In this document: positions 1 through 11,415 of the stretch, piece by piece
Layout of the letters: every line of letters begins with the position of its first letter
How positions within the stretch are numbered: position 1 is the first letter of the stretch
NCBI GenBank assembly: GCA_028023455.1
Contig: JAQFVV010012506.1
Coordinates: forward strand, 3,150,714-3,214,713
DNA: 64,000 nucleotides
Origin: Epiperipatus broadwayi
Taxonomy: Eukaryota; Onychophora; Udeonychophora; Euonychophora; Peripatidae
Direction of reading: 5' to 3'
Notes under the pieces: model-generated
Database searches by the model: none
What the model saw: only the letters and a program-made list of their open reading frames with translations
Told to the model about the DNA's origin: nothing
Position numbers and translations under genes: made by a program

Positions 1-2908
1 AGAAAGATGGAACACAAGTATATTATATATATATTGTTTCTACAACTAATAATTTGCTGTTTCCTGAAAATCCTCTAACATTGTGTTCTTTTAATAATAT
101 AATCCAATACATTACTTTTTTAATTACTATTCCATTAGCTGAAAGTTACATAGTTTTATATCTATAATGTAAGGAAATTTTAAGAAGGTAATACTCTGGA
201 TAATCTTAAAGGGTAATATGAATATAATTTTGCCCATGCCATCCAGATTTGATTGATTTAACTAATTCATGACAACAACTTTTAAAGATAATTTTTTATT
301 TCAGGTTGAAACAAATTAATCAGAAATGATTTGTATAGTCTATATTTTTATAGGTAAAAAAAATTGTTGATATTGATGCTGTAAAAAATAAGTGTAGAAA
401 GAAAAATTGTTAAAAAAACCTTTATAGATCCAGCTGATCTTTTTTCTGCAATGTTTGTGTGTGTAAAAGCACGTTCAATAAATAAATATCATTACCTCTA
501 TCAATGAGATTAACTATTGCATGTAACAAACATCTAAATCCCTAATTATCAATACCAGAACAAAAATATTAGAGCAAAACTATAGAATTACCTTACACAA
601 TTTTTCAATAGTGTTTTTAAAATCTGACTCTTCGTTATAGTAAACAAGAAAATATTCTGTGAGGAAATAATAAATTTCCAATTTTCTAAATAACTTGGCA
701 CCTAAAAATAAAGCATTATTGAAAAAACAGTTCGTAAATTTTGCCTATCAAAATTCCAAAAATTATGCATAAAAGAAAGTCTAATCTTTCTAATAACAAT
801 TAAAAACATGACAGTTTTATACTGTTCTTATAAAGATCTTTGAAAAATAATCTTAACAAAAATAGTGCCAAAAATTAGAAACCGTCTGTCTTAAAAAGCT
901 TGTAATTTTATTTTTGATAACTGATATTCCAAAAATTTTTTCAAAATATATTTCTAAAATTCATTTTACATTTCGTAAAATTTTTAAATCAAGAAAACAG
1001 TAGATTAAAATGTTTAATGTCTCTAAATAATGATGAAAGCAAGTACATTTTTTAATTATATAAAGATCTTTCACTTGGTTTGGTCCTTTCAATTATTTTA
1101 TTTAATTAACACATACACCAATATTTTTTTAAAAATTACAATGCACGAAATTTACCTATGATAATCACATTGCATTTACTTCACACAAAAAAATAATTGA
1201 TACCAGTTATAAAAGTATTAAAAAAATGATTTGTTTCTTGAGTTCATAAAAAGTTAGAACATGGAGATGGCAAAGTTTATCTATTCTGTCATTGTAATAT
1301 TAAAGATCTTATAAGATAATATAAATGTGAAACCCGTTTTCAAAGACCGGGTATTATTCTTAATCTCATAGAGACTGTACGTTCATTATATCTAAGCAGC
1401 AGGAAATAATCTCATAACCTGAACATATTTCGTAACTATGTTTTATTGCCCATTATTTGGGAATGATTCTGGACTATAGAATAATTTATTTTTCTCACAT
1501 CTAAAATAATTTTTAGAAATAACTTTTTTTGAACTTGGGAAGTGTTATTATTTAATGCTAAAATATAAATACATTTATAACAATTTTCTTACCCTTGAGG
1601 ACTATATTGCTGAATATTTTTTGCTTGGAGAATAAATTTCCACCGTTAATTTCTTATAATGCATAAAATATTACCATTAAAACATTGCAAAATTCATTAT
1701 TTTACTACGATTTTTTATTCTTTTCCCAACTCCTCAACTGGATATCAAAAAACAAGTTGTATCTCTGAAAATGTATAAAAAATTACTTGTACATCAGCCG
1801 TAATTTTAATAAACTAACTCATACCAATAATGTAGATTTTCTTTCTGTTTGTCCAGTCAAAAAAACATCTTTCAAATATATAATAAAGTATTGTGCAAGT
1901 CATTATTGCATAAAACATGTTTGTTCTTACAGATTAAACAGAAAATCGAGATATTACTGATCTTTCTAGATCTAACTTTAGATTCATTATGTTTACTGTG
2001 CTTATTTGCTTCAAAAATAGAATTTAACAGCTTCTGGCTTATGTAGCTCTAGAAAATACAAATTCACTAATTAATCATTTATATAATAATGCCTTCTCTT
2101 TTTTACTTTTTTAAAATTACATTTTCTCCACAACTATACTTGGGGATGGTTTTATGTTTTATTATTCATAAGGACAAAAAGTCTTATAAAAAGTATTTGA
2201 TAATACCAACGATATTATTTATTTTTCTACTAGTTTAGTTTATCCTTATGATTAATGTCGTCTATATTAATATCAAAATCAGAAATATCACTTTTGAGAG
2301 CTATTTTTGATTTAAAATTGTTTTACAGTATGTGAGTAGATCCATGCTTTAAATATATATTTTTTAATGGTTGTGTCATAACATGTAGCTGATGATAAAG
2401 GTTAAATGTCACCTAAATATTAATATAAATATCACCTAACATTTGGGGCACAAAACTATCCCCTGAAATAATCAGCTTATAGTTTTCAACTAACAAAGTC
2501 ATCATTATATATTTAGTGCTACAAAACATTGTATCGGATAAATATATTTATCTAGATCATTTTGTTTGTTTAATAATGTAACTTGGGCAAATATAACACT
2601 ATCTGACAAAGATAAAAAAAGGTGAGTAGTAGCAAAATTTAGGTTTTGAACTAGGATCAAAACTGAGTTGATAAACGATAAATAAATTATGAGTGTAATG
2701 AGACAGGAATAACAAATTGATAACACAATAGTAAATATTATTAGAATAATAACTTTATGCTGCTAAAGAAATAGGCTATACATTATTTTTTGTGTTAGAC
2801 TAGTGTCATAAGAGTCTAGTTTAGAATTATAGGTATTCAATGTAAAAATAAGTTCATATGAGATGGTGCTTAAATAAAACATCAATATTTGATATAAGTA
2901 AAAAATAG
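1..2908. other. AT-rich non-coding stretch
   Basis: No gene, RNA or mobile element is recognisable here. Open frames are short, AT-biased and match no family I know. A small GC-richer hairpin-like spot (acccg / cgggt) lies near 1330-1352, but it is too short to assign. It is best treated as intergenic or intronic DNA. Confidence 0.6.
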
Positions 2909-2957
<49 letters not shown>

Positions 2958-3001
2958 TACATGTTTTCATATATATATATATATATATATAATGAAAACA
3001 T
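2909..3001. repeat. (AT)n microsatellite with a small hairpin
   Basis: Two (AT)n runs (about 2909-2954 and 2970-2991) are separated by a short unique piece. The second run is flanked by the inverted arms atgttttcat (2961-2970) and atgaaaacat (2992-3001), so the segment can extrude as an AT-core cruciform. The same design recurs near 46.95 kb. Confidence 0.85.
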
Positions 3002-3104
3002 CTAAAAACAATAAACACATTATTAAAAAATGGACATGCAACAAGAAGTCAGATAAGATATTGATGAAAGCTTGACTATTTAGCCAAATATAGTAGTAGT
3101 GAGT

Positions 3105-3700
3105 AATGAATCATACTTAATCTATGAAATTAAGAGCCCAATTAAAAAAGATGTAGAAATAGAATCAATAACAAGTAAAATATAAAATTGTTTCAAGAAA
3201 TGCTAAAAGAAAATCAAAAAGCAATGCTTCAAAAGTTGAAAGTCAAGAGAAACTGATGAAAATAAACTGAGATTGGCTGTCTGAAGAAATAAATGAAATA
3301 AAAGAGTTATCAATAAACTTGAATAAGAGTATGAAACTAGAAATGCCAGCTCTAGAAATAAAAATAAAAAATCAAGAAAAGAAATAAAGGATGTTAGAAT
3401 TCAGATTGATGAAGGAAAAGATATAAACAATATCAAACAAGTGAAGAAGAATCACAAATTTTCAAGGAAAAAAATAGACATTACAGTTGGAAGAAGGAAA
3501 AAATTAATCCATCTAATTTACCCTTGTTAAGTTGCATTTTGATAAACATATACCAATTCAGTTCAAAAAGCCATTAATTATAATAAGAGAGAAAGAAATT
3601 GATAGAGAAATTGGTCAAATCTAAACTTATATGATACTAAACAGAAACAGGAAAAAATAAGAAATGAAAATATAGATCCTTATTCCATATGTTCAGATTA
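3105..3700 (+). pseudogene. possible decayed coiled-coil ORF, retrotransposon ORF1-like
   Basis: The plus strand is unusually purine-rich. Read across several stops and frame changes it gives Lys/Glu/Asn/Leu-rich text with a heptad-like pattern (for example EEINEIKELSINLNKSM near 3280-3340, then ALEIKIKNQEKK). Such charged helical stretches are typical of the N-terminal coiled coil of some LINE ORF1 proteins, and that is the best guess. No domain with diagnostic residues (zinc knuckle, RRM or RT) can be seen, so this could equally be a purine-rich non-coding tract. No start or end can be fixed. Confidence 0.25.
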
Positions 3701-5457
3701 GTAATTTAGTCTTAGTGAGCATCTCACATATCAGTTATCTAGAGCAATTTTTTTTATAAAAATCTTAAATAGAAAAGAAAGAAATGGAATCAGCATAAAA
3801 TAATAAAAACCTCTTAATCTTTATGTTATAGATTGTGTTATAAATCAATCAATAAGTATGTTGGAAATTCCAATAAATGGATAGGAATGACATACTTGCC
3901 ATTCACTTATGCTCAATTGTAGTCATACAGTATTTTAAAAAGTCAATATTGAAAAGGGAGTATGTGGCACTTACAGTGTTAGAATGTTGAGGTCCTTCTC
4001 AAAAGAAAATGACAATATACAATAAATAGAAAAGAAGAACTTAATTATTGGTGTGTATTTTAAAATTATGATGATGATTTATGCTAAAATTTCAAAATAG
4101 TCAAAGAAAAAAGTATTTTTATAATAGTGTATATTATAATATAATATGTTAGTTAAAAACTAAAAACTAGTTATCTAAGAGGATATTCTTAATTATGTCC
4201 CAAACATTAGACCCCATTTATATTTGTATTGAGGTGACGTTTATTCTTTACCATTATCTTTATATCATGGCACTACTGTTAGAAGAGATATATCTACATG
4301 TATAAACAATGGATATATTCATACATTGCAAAATAATTTTAAATAAACCATTAAGATTTCAAAAGTGATATTCATGATTTTGATACTAATACAGATAATA
4401 TTAGTCATAAGAACAAACTAAATTCATAGGAAAAAGAATAAGGAAGTCATTAATATTATCAAATATTTTTTATAAAATAGCTATATTTAATGAATAATAA
4501 AGTATATAACTACTACTAAATATAGTTGTGACCAATGTAGTTTTAAAAAAATGAAAAAATTAATACTTTCTATGTGTTTGAAAGATTTTTTTGATTCAAC
4601 ATATATAAAAGAAATCTACATTTTAAGCATCATGCCTGAAGCACAAATAACTTTTTATACATTTATATTTATTTATATTCAATCTATGCAGCAATTGGGA
4701 TAATTAAACAGGTTGGTACTATTTTGTTACATGGGACAAGTCACTTGATGATACTGTTTATCTGCAAACCAACAGAATTATGCCATTTTTGCAGCCTCAA
4801 ACCAAAATTGTCAGTTAAGGCCACTTGATGAAGACTTTAAGCCACATTAAACTGAAGATTTCCAGTTTTTTCCCCACTTAGCTAGTGCAGTTTTTATGAG
4901 AATGCACAGAAAAATTTCCCTGCCTTATGTTGCAACACTTTATGCAAATTGTGAGAGTTTATATATCGCTATCATGATAAGATGGCTGCTGGACTTAAAT
5001 TCCAGAACTGGGCTATTGTGCATTTTTTATAAGTTATAAAGACCTAATTTGTGTACTGATACTTACTGAGAATTATCATGATGTTAGAGGTTGTCTTATA
5101 GAGCTAAAAAAAAACCAGCCCAATCTCAAAAGTGCACACAGGAGTACACTTTGCAAAAGCTCACATGCATCATTGTGTTCATTGTGAGAACAAGAAAACA
5201 AAATGTCTGATGTGCAAAGTTTTAAATTCTGACAGTTGCCTATCACTGAGTCTGATGCTGTGTATTTTCTGCAGGCCAACAACATAATTCCCATCATAAA
5301 GCAATGTATTTGTGGCAAAGAGATGACATTGAATCTGCTATGTTCTACCCCCACTATCCCTTAGTAAGAATAGCAAAATTATGAGTTAATTATCCCTTGG
5401 TCAGATAAAATAAAACCCAGAGTGGCTCCATAGTTTTACACAATTTATTAACATGTT

Positions 5458-5672
5458 GTTATAATGATGAACAGATATATATTAGTATAAAATGTTACAA
5501 GATATAAATACAAATAAATTAAGACATCTATTTCATATAAGTTTCTTCACTGTTTTTGAGTAATTTATAACAATGAGCAAATACATATTAGCTAAATAGT
5601 TATAGCAAGATATAAATATAAATAAGTTAACACATCTATTGCATACAAATCCTGTCACTGTTTTAAGGGAGG
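5458..5672. repeat. two imperfect tandem copies, ~110-bp unit
   Basis: The blocks at about 5458-5560 and 5563-5672 share the order aacagatatatattag / gcaaatacatattagc, then aagatataaatacaaataa / aagatataaatataaataa, then acatctatt and tcactgtttt. They are diverged and lie inside the 4.7-7.0 kb inverted-repeat unit. Confidence 0.65.
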
Positions 5673-6246
5673 AATATAAGTCCTTCCACTTAATATATAG
5701 ATTATCTAACTAAGCAATCCAATACCACACATTTAAGAAGCCGAGAACCTGGGAAATTAAAACATCCCCCCCCCGCCCACTGGATTCTTCTGCTGCTTCT
5801 GGCTGGTGAAAAACTAGTTGATGCTTCAATGATGAGGATTAGGAAAAAGAGTGCACACAATATTTCTCTCTGTCTTCTTATATCTTGAGATCTTTTGTTT
5901 TCTGGAATACTAATTTGGGTGGAATTTTATTGATTTCAGTCTTTCGAAGAATTCAATCTTTCTAAGAATTCAATTAGCAGTCAGGCTGCTACCAATTGAA
6001 TTTTTCTAATTATCTCATTTTATTAATTATTTTTAATATATACATATATATTAGTATCAATTGTCGAGCTTCTGCTGCCACGTTTGATTCTGCAGATGAA
6101 GATGCTCTATTTCCCAGGAGACATGGTTTGACAGCTCAAGGATATATAAATAAACATATACCCTAAACAAATCACTAGTCTTTTCATTTGTTTGCATATA
6201 AATTTGGGATTAAAGGACTGTTTATTAATTGTTTTCTTTTAATTCT

Positions 6247-6391
6247 TATTTGTTGTGCATCTGTGTAGGTGTGGGTGTCTGTTTGTATAAAAAGTTATTT
6301 CTTGTGCATGTGTGTGTGTGTGTCTGTTTGTATAAAAAGTTATTTGTTGTGCATGTGTGTGGGTGTGTGTGTATGTTTGTATAAAAAGCTA
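6247..6391 (+). repeat. GT-rich minisatellite, three units of ~50-55 bp
   Basis: Three successive units each run from a ttgtgcatstgtgt-like start through a GT-rich tract to tttgtataaaaagttattt or close to it (about 6251-6299, 6302-6344 and 6346-6390). GT-tract length varies between units, as expected of replication slippage. Confidence 0.75.
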
Positions 6392-7012
6392 GATTAACTT
6401 AAAAACCTATGGAATGGAATGTGTACAGTTTTGTGAAATACCACATTTCAAACAATAAATAAAGGGTAGTATATGTTAAGCTTAGGTTTTCGGTTTCTTA
6501 AATCACAAACTAAAAATAACAGTAATGTTTTCGTTTTACTTTCTTTAATCCCAAAGCAAAAAAAAATAAAAGTAAGAACACAGAGGGAATCCCCCCTCCC
6601 AAAAGAAACTAGAAAGTGTAATGATTTAGTTTTCTTTCTCTTTTTCATTTCTTGAATTAAAAAATAAAAAAAGGAACAGCAAATAAAATCCAGATGAAAA
6701 AGTCAATCAAAGGAGGTATGTTAATGTTTTGAATTGTATTAAATCTTAAGTTGTTTTTTTTTTAAAAAAAAGAACAATAAATGCACGAAATCCAAAAATG
6801 TGAAGAAGAAAAAATAAAAAAATGTAGGTTTTTTTAAAAAACAATATATGAAAATCAAATAAAAAAATGAATGAACTGAGGTTTTGAAATAATTATATCA
6901 ATAAAATATGCCAAACAAAAATAGTACATGGTTCAGAACATTATATTTCTCTTTGTTTACTTAGAAACAGCACCATCAAGTGGCTTGTCCAGTGTAATAA
7001 AAAAGTACCAAA

Positions 7013-8334
7013 GGGTTATCAAAGAAATGTGTGAAAGCAGGTTGGAATTTGTATAGATTTGTCTGAAATTATTATGAATGATGTCTTTTTAAAAATCTAT
7101 AATACAAATGATAAAAGTAGCATTCAATATTTACAAAAATCTTGTTTGCTTCTTAATAAAATGATTCTTCTCAAATAACTAATTTGGCACATGCAAAAGT
7201 TATTTGAGAAAATAACTGATCATACCAGAATGGCAGTATTGTTGACTTAATAAGTTTAATTTGCATGAACTAAGCATTCAAAACATACCTATGGCAAATT
7301 TAGGCAATGGATTATTATTGGTACTTTTAAAAACATTAGTATTCGATCTCATTAGTCAAAAAGTAAAGATATTAAAAAAGAAATGCAAAAATAACATAAA
7401 GTAAAGAAATGTTTGTTTTAATAAAAATATTATGAGAAAATAAGTTGCATACTAAATCAAAAACTTACAGAATAAGCTATATTAAATATAGGGAAGTTCG
7501 AATATATTGATTTAATATTGAAAGTTTGCTGTTTTGTAAATTATTTATGTGTTGATGTTGATACTATGCACTTCTTAATATTTCAGTATACATAAATATT
7601 TAATTTTATTATCTTTATTATTATTATTTATGTAACTAAAGTAATGAAATATAAGATATTTAACATATTTGTCTAGTATTAATTATTTAGTATATAGTAT
7701 AAAGTTGTCATAAACCCGTGGCATTATTTAATAAAGATTATTTAAAATGGACAGAATTACATGACACTAATGTTTTCACAAAGATCTTTGTACAAATAAT
7801 TACTATAATATATAATAAACAATAAATCAGTTTATAAATATGAAATGGGTAGATTGTGCTAAATAATAGCATTACTTTAAGGTCAAACTTTTCATCTTGA
7901 TGATATTTAAATAAGAATGATTTAGCTATGCCATGTGATAGCCAGTCACTTCAAAAGGTATTTAATAAATACAATTGATAACTTAAACAAATATGAAGAG
8001 ATTTATGGTTTTCATGTCACATAATAATGTCTCAGAAGAAAATATAAATTACAGTATATAGTGCATTGAAGTTTTAATATTACTTCAATTTACATCATAT
8101 TTACATTCTGAGTGTTTATTGCGTATATATATATAAATGTTATATACAGTCCACAAAATATTTTAATTATGCAAATTATTTATACATTTTAATAGAAAAA
8201 TATTAACTTCATATTAAATATATTAAAACTAATATATTTAGATGAAAAAAAAATTTTTTTTTAAATTAAAAAGTCATAGTATAAATATAAAGTTCACATA
8301 TTAAGAAATGTTAAATTAATTGCAAAATATATTT
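7013..8334. other. AT-rich DNA downstream of the channel exon
   Basis: No gene or repeat family is recognised. Several AATAAA-type signals for minus-strand transcripts occur, so part of this stretch could be 3' UTR of the DEG/ENaC gene if the nearest poly(A) signal is not used. Otherwise it is AT-rich spacer. Confidence 0.5.
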
Positions 8335-8340
8335 TTTATT
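8335..8340 (-). promoter_or_regulatory. candidate poly(A) signal AATAAA of the channel gene
   Basis: On the minus strand an AATAAA hexamer lies six bases after the TGA stop of the DEG/ENaC exon. That is very close, so a more distal signal may be the one used. Such hexamers are common in DNA this AT-rich. Confidence 0.35.
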
Positions 8341-8346
8341 ATTAAA

Positions 8347-8531
8347 TCAAACGTGCTTTAAAACATTGTTATTAGGTAATGCAGGAAGAATAAATATACC
8401 AGTTTTATGAAATATTTTTCGTGGCTTAACTTGAGATTTTTTCCTCCAGTAAATAAGAAGACAATTACAAATTTCAAATAACGATAGTACACTTGCTCCA
8501 AAACACAATCCAAGAGCTCCACCTAGGTCAC
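8347..8531 (-). CDS. last exon of a DEG/ENaC (amiloride-sensitive/acid-sensing type) sodium channel
   Basis: Minus-strand reading gives about 60 codons ending in TGA (8347-8349). After an acceptor (…aacttgtag) at 8532-8540 the exon opens with a split codon completed by GT, then DLGGALGLCFGASVLSLFEI, then CNCLLIYWRKK and a basic tail. This is the DEG/ENaC second transmembrane segment. It has the conserved (G)D-[IL]-GG entry, the G-A-S selectivity filter of the G-x-S type, the acidic residue in the L-[FE]-E region, and a short cytoplasmic tail (…ILPALPNNNVLKHV). Family members form trimeric plasma-membrane channels gated by protons, peptides or mechanical force. Only the last exon is recognised. 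The phase-1 intron before GDIGG fits what I know of the family. Upstream exons should lie on the minus strand at higher coordinates but were not found. The ligand and subfamily cannot be given. Confidence 0.85.
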
Positions 8532-9174
8532 CTACAAGTTAATAATAATATGATAAAATATCTCAATTTAGGAAAAATATTATGTAATATATATTAAGGC
8601 TATAATCTTAGACTATGTGCCTAAAATGCGACAGTAGGAACCTCTACAAATCTAAACACAAGATTAACCACTTTAAAAGACAAGAACGCTTTTAGTAACA
8701 TTAACAAATATTCACTAAATTACATATTTCTAATAATTTTACAATATAAGTTAATCGATATTTTTACTAATATATTTCATCTATATCTTCAATTATTTTT
8801 AAAAATTACTTACGCATAAATTGTAGTATAGACAATTTTTAAAGCATTGCAATATTAACCAGATATAAATAACAAGTATAATAATCAAACTAAAAAGATG
8901 CTCTCAGAAAGCTCTATTTTGATTGAAATATCCATTACTTTACAACAGTCAACCTCTGAATTGTAAATTCTTGCAAAACAGTCTCACAAGAATGACTTTA
9001 AATGAAAACTTTTCATCAGTTATGATAAGTTATATCATAAATCAGGATTAAACAAAATATTTTATATAAAGCAAATATGATGTGTTTTATTTGAAAATGT
9101 GAAAGAATTAATATGCATAAATATTTAACAAGATATATATATAATTGAAATATTTTTAATGGTTTACAAACAAT
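8532..9174. other. probable intron of the channel gene, 3' part
   Basis: AT-rich sequence directly upstream, on the minus strand, of the splice acceptor of the DEG/ENaC exon. A possible minus-strand splice donor (gtaag, from cttac near 8809-8813) was inspected. The frames before it give no channel-like sequence. Confidence 0.5.
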
Positions 9175-9179
9175 TACAA

Positions 9180-9350
9180 ACAATCTTTAAATCCGTATTG
9201 AACTAAATGTTTTCATAGATTGTCCCTATCATTTTTGGCCAGTAAAACCAATTTTTAAGAATATATTCTGTCTTGTGGACCCCATAGTGCCTATATAGAC
9301 AGTGAACTTATTTTATGAGTGGGCTTAATAAATGACTTAGGTATTACTAC
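9180..9350 (-). pseudogene. integrase N-terminal (HHCC-like) remnant
   Basis: Following RNase H on the minus strand, broken frames read VVIPKSFI, then …H, then ALWGPQD, then LVLLAKNDRDNL. This resembles the integrase zinc-binding region (…VVP…H…GH.G..KT……YWP.M…). Homology ends near 9180 with no DDE core, which marks the truncation of the element. Confidence 0.55.
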
Positions 9351-9353
9351 CAT

Positions 9354-9767
9354 TCACTTCTCAATGTCTAAATTTGGTTTATAAAGTAAGACCTCCTTTT
9401 CTCGCTTTGGCACATGCAAAACTTTCTTTCCTTTTAATAACTCAATGATAAGTTTCAAATTTGGATCTTTGGATTGAATTTCAGGCAAATTTTCTAAATT
9501 GCTCTCTACATTGTGGTCAATCATGAGATCAATGTTAGTAATGTAGGCATTATTTACCAAAAGATAATCTTGTTCCAATCTACATGGGTTTTGACTCAAC
9601 ACATCTGCTACCATATTCTCATATCCTCTACAGTACTGTACACTGTAACTGAATTCCTGTAACAACAAATTCCATCTGACTATGTGACAGTTAGTCATGT
9701 AGCTGTTATTCCGGAGTTCGAGACTTTTGTGATCAGTAACTGCTATCACCTCTGATCTAAGAAACAT
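9354..9767 (-). pseudogene. gypsy RNase H domain and linker to integrase
   Basis: An open minus-strand segment of 137 residues reads AVTDHKSLELRNN near its start (the [VI].TDHK.L motif of gypsy RNase H), then IVRWNLLLQEFSYSVQYCRG and NMVADVLSQNP (the RW…LQEF.….Y..G..N..AD.LSR motif). It then runs through the acidic linker toward integrase. In an active element this domain removes the RNA strand from RNA:DNA hybrids. The usual final R of LSR is Q here. The segment is cut from the RT upstream by stops. Confidence 0.85.
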
Positions 9768-9769
9768 CT

Positions 9770-10980
9770 ATCAAAATTTTTGGAAAACCCACACTATTGC
9801 CAGTTCTTCCTACTCCATAAATGTATAATTTATTTCTGGACCCTTCAAGAGACAGCTGATTAAATAGAGGATGCCAGGTTGGCCATCCTCCTGTATTTGG
9901 GATAATGTTAACCCCAATCTGAAACCACTACTGTCCATCTGGACAATAAATGGTTTATTAAAATCAGTGAAAACTAATACAGTATGCTATAGGAACCTTG
10001 TGTTAATGTTTTCAAATGCCCTCTCTTGCTCTTCAGTCCATTTCCATTTTTCATCTTTCCTGATATGTTTTTATAAGGGTTCCATGTAGTCTGAGAACTT
10101 TCAGGAGAAGCGATTATAGAAGTTGCACAGCCCTAAAAATGATCTGATTTGCTTTTTTTGTGGGTTTTTGGAAAATTCTGTATGACACTGATTTTATCTG
10201 AATGAGGTTTTATCCCATTGCATTCAATGATATGACCCAGAAAGAACACTTCACTGCATGCCAATGTGCTTCTCTTAAAGTTGATCTTAATTCTTTTTTC
10301 ATAGACTTCTTTAAAAAATAAAGTTATGTGTTGAAGATGTCCTTCAATGGTGGCAGATGCTATTTATCACATCATCCACATAAATAATTGTGATCTGCTT
10401 GACCTCAGGAGATAGGGTTTTATCCAGACATCTTATTAGACAAGCACCACTATTGATTTATCCAAAGGGTATCCTATTGAACTGATATGTAAAATGCTTG
10501 TATCGGAAGGCAGTGTACTGGCAATCATGTGGATGGAGCTCGATCTACCAATAACTGGAAGTTAGGTCAAAAGTGGAAACACCTTATTTCCAAACCTTAT
10601 GAATAATTCATGGATGGGCAATGAGATATTTCTGTCAGGAATTGTAATTTTGTTCAGTTTCTGAGCATCTAAACAAAATCTCATTGACCTATTTTTCTTC
10701 TTCACAGTTACAACAGGATTACAGTAAGGTGAAGAACATTTGAAAATAATCTCCCAACTAGCATTTTATTAATATGACTAGATATCTCTTAGCAATGGAA
10801 AGGATATTATTTGGATTGAAATTGCCTTGGTCATAAATCAGTTTTATCCTTTGTTGGAAATCCTCTATTACCCCTGGTATTTCTGAGAAAATGGGGCCAA
10901 ATTCAATGATAACATTATAATTTTTCTTTCTCATTGCTTCCAAGTAAAATGGACTCTGAAATTTTACTCTCAATCAGTGC
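9770..10980 (-). pseudogene. gypsy reverse transcriptase, interrupted
   Basis: Several fragments in the right order are visible on the minus strand: YCNPVVTVKKKNRSMRFCLD near 10740-10670 (motif 1-2 region), FDLTSSYW then a stop then IELHPHDCQYTAFRY near 10580-10500 (motif A), FNRIPFG near 10465, and IIYVDDVINS near 10390-10350 (motif C with the catalytic YVDD). The upstream part (10758-10973) reads as the N-terminal RT lead-in (…FQQRIKLIYDQG…). In-frame stops and shifts between the pieces show a dead copy. Confidence 0.8.
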
Positions 10981-11001
10981 CTCTGGGATTACAGATATTA
11001 T

Positions 11002-11415
11002 TCAATAAATTTCAGGTAGGTTATACCTCAGGCACAATGTCATTCCCAAGAGCTCATCATTAATGCTAACTACCTTGTCTGAGAAATTAATGACACAATG
11101 GTTCATGTGGCGAAAGTCTTCCCCTAGAATGACCTCATGTATCAAGCCATTCAATATGAGAAAAACATGATTTAGAGTTGTTTGGCTGAATTTAATTTGA
11201 ACCCATATTTCTTTTTGCAACAGTTTGATTTTTCTATTATTAGCCATGGTACCTTGAATTGACTTCAGTAGAAAGGTTTTGATGTTAGGATTATTTGTCA
11301 GAGCCTTATGATAGAATGTATCTGACACAATTGAAATCTGGCTGCCAGAGTCTAATAATGCCTTTACTGGTAAATCCTTAAGTAAATCCTCAAATAACAT
11401 TTCCACTATGGGCAT
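11002..11415 (-). pseudogene. retroviral-type aspartic protease domain
   Basis: The 137-residue open segment has VKALLDSGSQISIVS near residue 17-31. This is the D-S-G active-site loop of retropepsins, followed by the hydrophobic run and an ILGEDFR stretch ([IL]LG.DF) near residues 94-101, which is the usual second signature of gypsy proteases. The protein would cleave the Gag-Pol precursor. The start ATG is not meaningful, because the domain is normally part of a polyprotein. Confidence 0.85.

Larger units (their letters stand above)
4713..7012. mobile_element. DNA-transposon-like unit with ~45-bp terminal inverted repeats
   Basis: The left end (4713-4758) starts ttggtactattttgttac and runs through gggacaagtcacttgatg. 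The right end (6967-7012), reverse-complemented, starts ttggtacttttttattac and runs through ggacaagccacttgatgg. About four of every five positions agree over about 45 bp. AGG occurs just outside both ends and may be a 3-bp target duplication, which is weak. The 2.2-kb interior has no recognisable transposase. It holds tandem repeats near 5.5 and 6.3 kb, a C9 run near 5767 and purine-rich DNA at 6.5-6.9 kb. It is probably non-autonomous or decayed, and the superfamily is unassigned. Confidence 0.6.

Noticed and set aside
1330-1352. Histone-type stem-loop or terminator
   Set aside because: The arm is only five bases and there is no adjoining gene.
5076-5354. 92-codon minus-strand frame inside the 4.7-7.0 kb unit as a transposase
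   Set aside because: No transposase motif, and the frame is not extended by neighbouring reading frames.
8800-8890. Upstream exon of the channel gene ending at a gtaag donor
   Set aside because: None of the three frames before the donor resembles the DEG/ENaC extracellular domain, and two hit stops at once.
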